Source: an uncultured Actinomycetes bacterium | GTDB taxonomy: Bacteria; Actinomycetota; Actinomycetes; Nanopelagicales; Nanopelagicaceae | Length of the DNA: 6,801 nt | Assembly: GCA_903916775.1 (NCBI GenBank) | Contig: CAIWXY010000162.1 | Coordinates: 1 to 6,801, forward strand | Reading direction: 5' to 3' | Shown: positions 1 through 6,097 of the stretch, one piece after another | How positions within the stretch are numbered: position 1 is the stretch's first letter | How the letters are laid out: the number at the start of each line of letters is the position of its first letter | Translations under genes and position numbers: made by a program | The notes under the pieces: generated by a model | The model's database searches: none | What the model was told of the DNA's origin: nothing | What the model saw: only the letters and a program-made list of their open reading frames with translations

Positions 1-376
1 GGTGAAAAGCATCCAGAGATGTATCTGGGAAATGGTCGCGCAAAATGATGTGGGCATCTTCTTGAATAATTCGAAGGTTGGTCAGGCCAGCTGCTTCTGC
101 CCGCCACAAAAGCGAGCCAACTCCAGGCTCGTGCACTTCTACCCCAAAGAAAGCCACATCCGGAAAGTGAGCCGCGATCAAAGCGGTGCTCTCCCCCATG
201 CCGGTCCCAATCTCCACGATCCGGGTCCTAAACTCCGGGAAGACCACGGCTGGGTCAATCACCCCTTCCATGGGGATGCCGTATTTAGGCCACAAATTCT
301 CATACGCGCTTGACTGAGCCAGCGTGGCACGCGCTCCGCGCAACTTATAACTTCGGTTATCCGGGCGCTCGATCAT
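1..376 (-). CDS. trmB: tRNA (guanine-N7-)-methyltransferase TrmB, partial (5' part; runs off the left edge)
   Basis: TrmB uses S-adenosylmethionine to methylate N7 of G46 in the tRNA variable loop, in the cytoplasm. About 125 codons are visible. The N-terminus (RSYKLRGARATLAQ, from about residue 8) matches the basic start of the family. It is followed by the SAM-binding glycine motif VEIGTGMGEST near residues 70-80, then FFGVEVHEPGVGSLL, the typical second Rossmann strand and helix, and EDAH further on. The last visible residues (LDAFH) come just before the point where the family's FPDPWPK signature would lie outside the window. The ATG at 376 is chosen because a strong AAGGAGG sits 7 nt before it; another in-frame ATG six codons upstream would overlap that site. 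It is divergent from pepN. The identification is firm; only the 3' part is missing. Confidence 0.9.
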   Translation of the reverse strand, partial: MIERPDNRSYKLRGARATLAQSSAYENLWPKYGIPMEGVIDPAVVFPEFRTRIVEIGTGMGESTALIAAHFPDVAFFGVEVHEPGVGSLLWRAEAAGLTNLRIIQEDAHIILRDHFPDTSLDAFH

Positions 377-383
377 TGTGTAG

Positions 384-390
384 CCTCCTT
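384..390 (-). promoter_or_regulatory. Ribosome binding site of trmB
   Basis: The minus strand reads AAGGAGG, a near-perfect Shine-Dalgarno sequence ending 7 nt before the ATG at 376. It decides between two in-frame ATG codons six codons apart, because the upstream ATG would put this site inside the coding sequence. Confidence 0.75.
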
Positions 391-408
391 CCATATCCTT
401 CTTAAATG

Positions 409-421
409 AGTTCACTGAACT
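409..421. promoter_or_regulatory. 13-bp palindrome in the trmB/pepN divergent intergenic region
   Basis: AGTTCA-C-TGAACT is a perfect 6-bp inverted repeat around one central base, in the 79 bp between the two divergent starts. On the minus strand a TANNNT hexamer (TAAGTT, 418-423) overlaps its edge and could be a -10 element for trmB, but no good -35 accompanies it. The arms are in the opposite order from the GAAC...GTTC of actinobacterial LexA boxes. It may be an operator or a chance palindrome; no regulator is visible. Confidence 0.25.
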
Positions 422-443
422 TACCCATTGCGAGAGAGTAGAC

Positions 444-449
444 AGGTGG
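444..449 (+). promoter_or_regulatory. Ribosome binding site of pepN
   Basis: AGGTGG lies 6 nt before the ATG at 456. It is an imperfect but well-placed Shine-Dalgarno sequence and supports the start that also matches the family N-terminus. Confidence 0.6.
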
Positions 450-455
450 AAGACT

Positions 456-3002
456 ATGCCAGGTATCAATATTTCACGATCAGAGGCGCTAGAGCGTTCC
501 GAGCATCTTGCGGTAGATAGCTACAACGTTTTTCTCGATGTCAGTGGGACTGGCGATACCTTCATCGCCAAATCGACCGTGAAGTTCTCATGCAAGACCC
601 CTGGTTACAACACTTTTATTGATGCTGTTGCGCTTCGTATCATCTCCGCAACACTTAATGGCCAGAGTGTGGATACCTCAACATTTGATGGTCAGACTCT
701 GTTTATTAACAATCTCGCTGCAGAGAACGAACTCACCATCGAGGCAGAGGTCGCCTACTCAAACACTGGCGAAGGTTTACAGAAGTCTGTAGACCCTGCC
801 GATAACGAAATTTATCTCTACTCCCAAGGCGAGACCGCGCATATCCGCAAGATGTATCCCTGCTTTGACCAGCCTGATCTCAAAGCAACCTTCACACTTT
901 CTGTTCTTGCGCCATCACATTGGGAAGTGCTTTCAAACAATCCCGTCGGAAGTAGCCGCGTAGAAGGCCCAAACACTTTTTGGGAATTCACTACCACTCC
1001 ACGAATTTCGACCTACATCACCGCACTTGTCGCTGGCCCGTACCACCATGTTCATGATGAATACGTTGGCGAGAAAGTCGTGCCGCTGGGTATTTACTGC
1101 CGCAAATCTCTCACAGAGAGCTTGGACCCTGAGGAGATTTTCCAGAACACCAAAGAGGGCTTTGCTTACTTCGAAAAGATCTTTGGTCTGGCTTATCCAT
1201 TTGAAAAGTATGACCAAGTTGCGGTTGTCGACTTCAACTGGGGCGCTATGGAAAACGCTGGCGTCGTTACATTCCGCGAAGAAGTATTGGTCTTCCGCAG
1301 TCGCGTAACAGATCGCAATCGCCAAGCGCGTGCGCACGTCATCCTTCACGAAATGGCGCATATGTGGTTTGGCAACATGGTCACCATGTTCTGGTGGGAT
1401 GACCTCTGGCTCAACGAATCATTTGCAGAATGGACTTCTTACCTAGCGCTGGTTGAAGGAACTCGCTTCACCAATGGCTGGACAAGCTTTATCTGCGAAG
1501 GTAAGAGCTGGGCATATAACCAAGATCAGCTAGTCACCACTCACCCAATCGCGGTTGATATGTTCGATATCGAATCCGTTAACGCCAACTTCGATGGCAT
1601 CTCATATGCCAAGGGTTCATCGGTCATGCACCAACTCTGCGCCTATGTTGGCCGCGAGAACTTTATTGCCGGTCTTCAGAAGTACTTCAAGAAGTTTGCT
1701 TGGCAAAATACCAAGCTCTCCGATCTTCTCACTGAGCTCAAGAGCACGAGCGGTCGCGATCTTGATGCGTGGTCTGCAACCTGGCTTAAGACTGCTGGCA
1801 TCAACACCATGCGTCCAGTATTAGAAGTTAAGGATGGCGTATACGAAAGCGTTGCAATCTCCCAAGCTGCTCCTGCAGTTCCAGCTGGCTCTACCGAGAT
1901 CCGCCCACACCGCATTGGTGTTGCGCTCTACGACTTGGTCGATGGCGCGTTGGTATCTCGTATTCGCACAGAAGTAGATGTCACTTCCGCTACAACGCAG
2001 CTTCCTGAACTGGTCGGTCAAAAAGAGGCAGATCTACTTTTGATCAACGATGGCGATCTGGCTTACACAAAGATTCGCTTCGATGAGCGCAGTTCAAAGA
2101 CTCTAGCTACGCACCTCGGTGATTTAAGTGATCCAGTTGCTCGCACACTTTGTTGGGTCGCCATGTGGGATATGTGGCGTGATGCAGAAGTCACTAACCA
2201 TGATTTCGCAACCATGTTGTTGAGCGGTCTTGAGTCAGAAACATTAATCACGCTGATCTCGGGCCTTGGTCTTGATCTGGTGAGCGCTGTGGAAGTTCAC
2301 TCCAACCCAACTAGACGTAATGAGATCCGTGTTGCAGTCGCGGCAAAATTGCACGAGATTCTTAACAAGAGCGTTGCTGGCAGCGATGCCCAGCTTCAGA
2401 TCGCGCGTATCTTCACGGCGATCGCGCAATCTCCAGAACAAGTAGCGGCGATCAAAGAACTCCTGGCCGGCAAACTTGCAGGACTAGTAGTCGATCGCGA
2501 CCTTCGCTGGTTCTTCGTCCAAGCTCTTGCAGAACGCGGTGCAATCACTCGCGCTGAGATTGATGCAGTCCTTAAGGATGATCAGACCCACAACGGTGAG
2601 CTAGCCCATGCCCAAGCAGTCGCCGCTCTTCCAGATCCAGCAATCAAAGCGGAAACATGGCGAGCGCTCTTGCATGATGAATTGAGCAACTCCAAGCGTC
2701 TGGCGCTCCATCGCGGATTTATGCGTGCCCGCCAGGTTGAGCTCATGGAAAATTATGTGGACCCTTACTTCGATTCTCTTCTTGAGATGTGGAATAAGAC
2801 GTCATTTGAGGAAGCAAGTTCGAACGTCGAGATGCTTTATCCACGTTACGTCGTCACGCAAGCTGTTTTGGATAAGACGGATGCTTGGCTTACAGGCGTT
2901 GGTAAAGATGCTCCGGCAGTATTGCGTCGCCTAGTCTCAGAAGGCCGCGACTCATTGGCTCGCACATTGCGAGTTCAGATTAAAGATGGGTTGGTGCAGT
3001 AA
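456..3002 (+). CDS. pepN: Aminopeptidase N (M1 family zinc metallopeptidase)
   Basis: Cytosolic zinc exopeptidase that removes N-terminal residues from peptides in the last steps of protein turnover. All family landmarks are present in 848 residues. The N-terminal beta domain (about 1-200) contains YPCFDQPDLKATF from residue 134. The substrate-anchoring GAMEN motif is at 263-267. The zinc site is H298-E299-x-x-H302 with third ligand E321 in the context LNESFAEW, and the transition-state tyrosine is probably Y384 (ISYAKGSSV). The C-terminal third (about 530-848) is alpha-helical in character, like the ERAP1_C-type cap domain. The start MPGINISRSEALERSEHLAVDS resembles the N-terminus of Streptomyces-type PepN, and the length is normal, so the gene looks intact and active. 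It is divergent from trmB and convergent with the small membrane protein gene, whose stop lies only 13 nt away. It has no signal peptide. Confidence 0.97.
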   Translation: MPGINISRSEALERSEHLAVDSYNVFLDVSGTGDTFIAKSTVKFSCKTPGYNTFIDAVALRIISATLNGQSVDTSTFDGQTLFINNLAAENELTIEAEVAYSNTGEGLQKSVDPADNEIYLYSQGETAHIRKMYPCFDQPDLKATFTLSVLAPSHWEVLSNNPVGSSRVEGPNTFWEFTTTPRISTYITALVAGPYHHVHDEYVGEKVVPLGIYCRKSLTESLDPEEIFQNTKEGFAYFEKIFGLAYPFEKYDQVAVVDFNWGAMENAGVVTFREEVLVFRSRVTDRNRQARAHVILHEMAHMWFGNMVTMFWWDDLWLNESFAEWTSYLALVEGTRFTNGWTSFICEGKSWAYNQDQLVTTHPIAVDMFDIESVNANFDGISYAKGSSVMHQLCAYVGRENFIAGLQKYFKKFAWQNTKLSDLLTELKSTSGRDLDAWSATWLKTAGINTMRPVLEVKDGVYESVAISQAAPAVPAGSTEIRPHRIGVALYDLVDGALVSRIRTEVDVTSATTQLPELVGQKEADLLLINDGDLAYTKIRFDERSSKTLATHLGDLSDPVARTLCWVAMWDMWRDAEVTNHDFATMLLSGLESETLITLISGLGLDLVSAVEVHSNPTRRNEIRVAVAAKLHEILNKSVAGSDAQLQIARIFTAIAQSPEQVAAIKELLAGKLAGLVVDRDLRWFFVQALAERGAITRAEIDAVLKDDQTHNGELAHAQAVAALPDPAIKAETWRALLHDELSNSKRLALHRGFMRARQVELMENYVDPYFDSLLEMWNKTSFEEASSNVEMLYPRYVVTQAVLDKTDAWLTGVGKDAPAVLRRLVSEGRDSLARTLRVQIKDGLVQ

Positions 3003-3015
3003 GCAGCAAAGAGAA

Positions 3016-3192
3016 TTAGTTGCTCTTCTTCTTACGCGTGAAGAAGAGCACGGTTGCGGTAATCAACGTAAATAGCGCAACTGGTGTGACGATAAAGATT
3101 GTGAAGGTCTGCCAAGCCTTAAGCCCAGTTCCTGGGTCAGCTCCAGCTTCCTGAGCGATCATCGCGAGGTGTTGAAAAAGATGCGTGGTCAT
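3016..3192 (-). CDS. Small single-pass membrane protein, 58 aa, function unknown
   Basis: This short reading frame runs from ATG at 3192 to TAA at 3016. The first 25 or so residues are polar and amphipathic (MTTHLFQHLAMIAQEAGADP, then GTGLKAW). A clear transmembrane segment follows (about 29-51, TFTIFIVTPVALFTLITATV and onward), then a positively charged tail TRKKKSN, which predicts a cytoplasmic C-terminus. This protein-like architecture in an otherwise open 227-bp gap argues that it is real. There is no good Shine-Dalgarno site, but a TACACT hexamer lies 7 nt before the ATG, which fits a leaderless transcript. It lies 37 bp downstream of the HNH gene on the same strand, so readthrough from there is also possible. 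I do not recognise a named family. The last codons form one arm of the inverted repeat described separately. Confidence 0.72.
   Translation of the reverse strand: MTTHLFQHLAMIAQEAGADPGTGLKAWQTFTIFIVTPVALFTLITATVLFFTRKKKSN
3021..3050. terminator. Perfect 11-bp inverted repeat at the convergent pepN/small-ORF boundary, possible bidirectional terminator
   Basis: TGCTCTTCTTC (3021-3031) and GAAGAAGAGCA (3040-3050) are exact reverse complements around an 8-nt loop, TTACGCGT. The position just after the pepN stop and at the end of the opposing small gene suits a shared terminator. There is no proper U-tract on either side: the plus strand continues CGGTTGCGG, and the minus strand continues ACTAATTCTCTTTGC, only mildly T-rich. 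It would therefore have to be a terminator without a U-tract or an RNA-stabilising hairpin. It also lies wholly within codons of the small protein (the FFTRKKKS end), so part of the symmetry could come from coding. Confidence 0.5.
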
Positions 3193-3199
3193 GTCCCTA

Positions 3200-3205
3200 A
3201 GTGTA
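3200..3205 (-). promoter_or_regulatory. Candidate -10 element for leaderless transcription of the small membrane protein gene
   Basis: On the minus strand TACACT fits the actinobacterial TANNNT -10 pattern and ends 7 nt before the A of the start ATG, so transcription could begin at or next to the start codon. Leaderless mRNAs are common in actinobacteria. There is no convincing -35 element, and the sequence TAGGGAC between hexamer and ATG offers only a poor, too-close Shine-Dalgarno match. Confidence 0.4.
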
Positions 3206-3229
3206 AGGGATGACAGGCCCGGCCGTTCA

Positions 3230-3754
3230 TTATGCGCTTGCGGCTTGGGCTTGATCTACGCCATAAGGCGCCAAGTATGAGAGCCAGCGCACATCGCTAC
3301 GCCCTGTTCCCAGAATGCGCCATGCGGCTCCGACTGGTTCGCGCGGAACAACCGGCAATTTCCAACCGATCTCTTTGAGAGTCCTATCGGCCTTTTGATG
3401 ATTGCACTTATGGCAGGCAGAGACGACGTTCTCCCATGCATGAGCTCCACCCCTGCTTCGAGGCATGACGTGATCGATCGACGCGGCCGGCGCCAAGCAA
3501 TAAACACACTTGCCTCCGTCGCGAGCAAATATTGCCCGACGTGAAAGTGGAACAGCGTGACGATATGGAATGCGAACAAATTTATTTAGTCTTACGACTG
3601 ATGGAAGAGTGACCGAACCTCCGGCATAGTGAAGCACCGTCTCGGATTCTTCAACACATTGCGCACGTTGATTGAGAACAAGGATCAACGCACGTCTATC
3701 TGAAACGACACCTAGTGGCTCGTAAGTGGCGTTCAGGACCAAAGTTTGTGGCAC
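3230..3754 (-). CDS. HNH endonuclease family protein (HNH_5/McrA-like zinc-binding nuclease fold)
   Basis: A 174-residue protein with an N-terminal family extension (LVLNATYEPLGVVSDRRALI, residues 5-24) and a central HNH (beta-beta-alpha-metal) module. Two CxxC pairs, C83/C86 and C114/C117, should bind a structural zinc. The catalytic core is D94-H95 (SIDHVMPRSRGG), N109 (WENVV) and N118/H119 (CHKCNHQKADR). The family cuts or nicks DNA with one metal ion, but the exact role of this chromosomal actinobacterial type is not established, and no methylase or restriction partner is visible. The start is GTG, supported by an AAGGAG site 6 nt upstream. It is divergent from the MscS gene and 37 bp upstream of the small membrane protein gene. 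The fold assignment is firm; the biological role is open. Confidence 0.88.
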   Translation of the reverse strand: MPQTLVLNATYEPLGVVSDRRALILVLNQRAQCVEESETVLHYAGGSVTLPSVVRLNKFVRIPYRHAVPLSRRAIFARDGGKCVYCLAPAASIDHVMPRSRGGAHAWENVVSACHKCNHQKADRTLKEIGWKLPVVPREPVGAAWRILGTGRSDVRWLSYLAPYGVDQAQAASA

Positions 3755-3760
3755 CTGCAG

Positions 3761-3766
3761 CTCCTT
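3761..3766 (-). promoter_or_regulatory. Ribosome binding site deciding the GTG start of the HNH gene
   Basis: The minus strand reads AAGGAG, followed by a 6-nt spacer CTGCAG and then GTG at 3754. This strong site supports the non-ATG start and argues against the plus-strand MscS gene beginning as far upstream as 3715, which would overlap it. Confidence 0.75.
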
Positions 3767-3773
3767 CTATGGC

Positions 3774-3792
3774 CAGTGCGTGGCTCGCACTG
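3774..3792. promoter_or_regulatory. 7-bp stem-loop in the HNH/mscS divergent region
   Basis: CAGTGCG (3774-3780) and CGCACTG (3786-3792) pair perfectly around a 5-nt loop. On the minus strand the hairpin would sit in the leader of the HNH mRNA, ending 7 nt before its Shine-Dalgarno sequence; as DNA it could be an operator between the divergent genes. No T-tract follows, so it is not a terminator. No sound -35/-10 pair was found for either gene in this 113-bp region; TAAAGT (3852-3857) is a weak -10 candidate for the plus-strand gene. Confidence 0.3.
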
Positions 3793-3867
3793 TCAGGTCA
3801 ATACTGCACCCTTTGGCTGGTAAATGGGGAGAATCTGCCTAGATTTTCGGTTAAAGTCTGGTTAATC

Positions 3868-4473
3868 ATGAGCCACTTCATCCGCCTCGCTCACGTCGAG
3901 GAACAGACTGCCAGCACCTCGACAACCTTGAGCGCGCACGCTTTCTATCACTGGTTTATGGCCGCTCCCCTGCACATCCTTGGGATTCTGGTGATCGCCC
4001 TTGCCGTTCAGTTCATCGGTGGACGGGCCATCATGCGCGCCATGCGCAAGATTGCAGACGCTCCTCTAGTCCCTGGCCGCAAGCGCTCACTGAACCGTCA
4101 GAAGGAACGCGCCGCGACCACTGGGTCGTTATTACGCTCTATCCTCATTGGCGTTGTTTGGCTCATAGCAACCGCCATGATCTTGAGTGAGTTTGGTTTT
4201 AACTTGGGGCCAATACTTGCTTCAGCATCAGTACTCGGAGTTGCGCTTGGTCTGGGTGCTCAAACACTTGTGCGCGATGTGTTGGCCGGAATATTTATGT
4301 TGATCGAAGACCAATATGGAGTCGGCGATGAGATCGAAGCTTTGGAAGTTTCGGGTGTTGTCGAATCTGTTGGGCTACGCATCACAAGCATCAGAGCTAA
4401 AGATGGAACGCTCTGGTATCTGCGCAATGGCGAGATTCTTAAAATTGGAAATCGCTCACAACATCACAGCTAG
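3868..4473 (+). CDS. MscS-family mechanosensitive ion channel, C-terminally truncated
   Basis: MscS channels open under membrane tension to release solutes during hypo-osmotic shock. This 201-residue protein has predicted membrane segments at about 33-50, 88-107 and 113-131. The last is the glycine/alanine-rich pore helix (ASASVLGVALGLGAQ), followed by the conserved TLVRDVLAGIFMLIEDQYGVGD. The beta domain comes next (about 150-196), ending in the family motif RNGEILKIGNRSQ. It then stops after only HHS, whereas E. coli MscS has 286 residues and carries an alpha/beta vestibule domain after this point. No continuation of that domain appears in other frames downstream. The ATG at 3868 is chosen because upstream in-frame starts would run into the HNH gene and its ribosome site; it has no clear Shine-Dalgarno sequence. 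The stop is 6 bp from the convergent benE-like gene. It may be a decaying gene or a minimal channel. Confidence 0.82.
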   Translation: MSHFIRLAHVEEQTASTSTTLSAHAFYHWFMAAPLHILGILVIALAVQFIGGRAIMRAMRKIADAPLVPGRKRSLNRQKERAATTGSLLRSILIGVVWLIATAMILSEFGFNLGPILASASVLGVALGLGAQTLVRDVLAGIFMLIEDQYGVGDEIEALEVSGVVESVGLRITSIRAKDGTLWYLRNGEILKIGNRSQHHS

Positions 4474-4479
4474 TTCGGA

Positions 4480-5685
4480 TTAGCGCTTTCCAAGTCGAAC
4501 CACTTGATGGGCAACGACGCCAGCAATTAGTCCCCAGAATGGCGAACCCAAACTCCACGGATGAATATTGGAGATTGTCACGAGGAATGTGACCATTGCT
4601 GCCTCACGAAAATCTGGATCAGCTAAAGCCTCTGCTGTGTTCGATGCAATTGCAGGAAGTAATCCAAGTCCGCCGAGAGCAGCCAACATGGCGGCTGGCA
4701 ATATCGAGAAGACACCCAACATGGTCGAGCCAAATAGACCTACAACAACATAGAAAAATCCACACATGACACCCGCCGTGTAACGACGGTTCTTATCGGG
4801 TTCTGCTTGTTCACCAGCACCGATAGCTGCGGTGATCGCTGCCGAATTCACTCCGCTGCCAAAAAATCCTGCACCGAGGAAGGAGATCACGCCCCCTGTA
4901 ATGAGCGATATTTTAGTTGGGGCCTTATACCCGGACGCTTCCAAGACAGCCATTCCCGGTGCATATTGCGAAGTCAAGGTCAGTAGCAACATGGGTAGTG
5001 CAAGAGTCATGACTGCACTCAGAGTGAATTGTGGCTTCATCCATACGGGATGCGCCAAGGCAAAAGTCAGATGCGTGCTCTGAAGTTTGTGGGTAACAAT
5101 CGCAATTGCCAATCCCAACACCAAACTGGTGAGAGCAGGGGCACGCCATTTCATTCGTCGAGCTAAGAAATAACCCACCACCATCGAGATCACAATAAGC
5201 GGTGCATGTGGAAGATCTTGAAAAATTGAAAGTCCGAATTGAAAAAGGATTCCACCGAGCATCGCCATTATCACTGGACGCGGAACGCTTCGAAGAATTC
5301 GGTCAAATATTCCTGTCACGCCAACAAGTATTACTCCGAGCGCGCTGACGAAATATGCACCGACCGCTTGGGCAAGGGAGTGATCGGTTAGCCCGACGAC
5401 TAAGAGCGCAACACTGGGTGAAGACCAAGCACCAATCATTGGTAATCGCAGCCAGAGTGAAAGAAAAAGCCCGTATAGACCACTTCCTACCCAGCATGCC
5501 CAGATCCAACTCGAAGTCTCTGCGCCACTCATGTGGCCAGATTTTGCAGCAAGCAACAAGATGGCGACGGGACCAGTTCCCGAAACAACAACAACGAGGA
5601 AGCCAGAAAATGCTGCACTCAGCGAGAGTGCGCGCGGAAAATCGCGAGTGTTTCGCCAAAGGCTCTTAAGCATTAGTAAGGTCAT
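4480..5685 (-). CDS. benE: BenE/YdcO-family membrane transporter (putative benzoate/H+ symporter)
   Basis: A 401-residue, very hydrophobic protein with about twelve apparent membrane helices, close in length to E. coli YdcO (about 391). Family-like landmarks are GTGPVAILLLAAKSG (36-50), the AWSSPSVALL half-helix region (86-95), PHAPLIV (159-165) and the block GAGFFGSGVNSAAITAAIGA (271-290) followed by EPDKNRRYTAGV. In the versions of this family that I recall, the corresponding block reads like APFGGHxxNLAAITAAIC, so this protein lacks the usual His and has changes at the likely substrate-binding stretch. Benzoate as substrate is therefore uncertain, and no aromatic-degradation gene is nearby. 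The ATG at 5685 overlaps glbO by 20 nt; ATG at 5673 is an alternative with an 8-nt overlap. Neither has a strong Shine-Dalgarno site, so translation is probably coupled to glbO. Confidence 0.85.
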   Translation of the reverse strand: MTLLMLKSLWRNTRDFPRALSLSAAFSGFLVVVVSGTGPVAILLLAAKSGHMSGAETSSWIWACWVGSGLYGLFLSLWLRLPMIGAWSSPSVALLVVGLTDHSLAQAVGAYFVSALGVILVGVTGIFDRILRSVPRPVIMAMLGGILFQFGLSIFQDLPHAPLIVISMVVGYFLARRMKWRAPALTSLVLGLAIAIVTHKLQSTHLTFALAHPVWMKPQFTLSAVMTLALPMLLLTLTSQYAPGMAVLEASGYKAPTKISLITGGVISFLGAGFFGSGVNSAAITAAIGAGEQAEPDKNRRYTAGVMCGFFYVVVGLFGSTMLGVFSILPAAMLAALGGLGLLPAIASNTAEALADPDFREAAMVTFLVTISNIHPWSLGSPFWGLIAGVVAHQVVRLGKR

Positions 5686-6061
5686 CCGGAGAGTTCTTCA
5701 TTGAGTGCGCTGCATACTGGAAATAAGTCCAGAGCTCTTCTTTCAGCTCTTCTTCAATCGGAAGATCAATGACGGCGCTATGCATGCACCTGAGCCACGC
5801 ATCGTGCTCTGGGGTAGCAATATGAAATCCCATATGGCGCATGCGAAGTCTTGGATGACCTCGAGTCTCTTGATACGTGGTGGGGCCGCCCCAATATTGC
5901 TCGAGAAATAACCGAAGCCGCTCCTGCGCTCCCACCATATCTTTGGCTGGATACATCGGCGCGAGAATTGGGTCTGCGGCGACAGCTACATAAAAGCGAT
6001 GAGCGAGCAGAGCGAATGTCTCGCTCCCACCCATCCGCTCGTAGTAGTTCTCCTCCGCCAT
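5666..6061 (-). CDS. glbO: Group II truncated haemoglobin (trHbO)
   Basis: A 131-residue haem protein with the 2-over-2 globin fold that binds O2 and may handle NO, peroxide or oxygen delivery to membrane oxidases. It aligns along nearly its whole length with the mycobacterial GlbO sequence as I remember it, including LEQYWGGP, RGHPRLRMRH and DAWLRCMH. The haem-pocket residues fall at the expected places with an offset of one: Tyr B10 = Y24, Tyr CD1 = Y37, proximal His F8 = H76, Trp G8 = W89. The ATG at 6061 has a weak AGGGA 6 nt upstream. It follows ettA by 37 bp and overlaps the benE-like gene, which suggests one transcript ettA-glbO-benE. The extra C-terminal residues (DDLTNA) are those that overlap the next gene. 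Confidence 0.95.
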   Translation of the reverse strand: MAEENYYERMGGSETFALLAHRFYVAVAADPILAPMYPAKDMVGAQERLRLFLEQYWGGPTTYQETRGHPRLRMRHMGFHIATPEHDAWLRCMHSAVIDLPIEEELKEELWTYFQYAAHSMKNSPDDLTNA

Positions 6062-6097
6062 GTCAGATCCCTATTCGTTCTCGGTTACTTGCTGGCT

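Noticed and set aside
2..313. Plus-strand open frame of 103 codons at the left edge
   Set aside because: It is the antisense shadow of trmB, whose minus-strand translation carries clear SAM-methyltransferase motifs.
933..1361. 142-codon minus-strand frame inside pepN
   Set aside because: It lies opposite the GAMEN and HExxH region of pepN, has no ribosome site or recognisable motif, and is explained as a coding shadow.
3256..3579. 107-codon minus-strand frame overlapping the HNH gene in another frame
   Set aside because: The overlapping frame contains the complete HNH domain; this one has no family features.
3715..3867. Upstream extension of the MscS reading frame to a GTG at 3715
   Set aside because: It would overlap the 5' end and ribosome site of the HNH gene, and the added residues do not look like an MscS N-terminus. 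ATG at 3868 is more plausible.
4474..4479. Terminator between the convergent mscS and benE-like genes
   Set aside because: Only 6 bp separate the stops, and no stem-loop with convincing arms was found in or around them.
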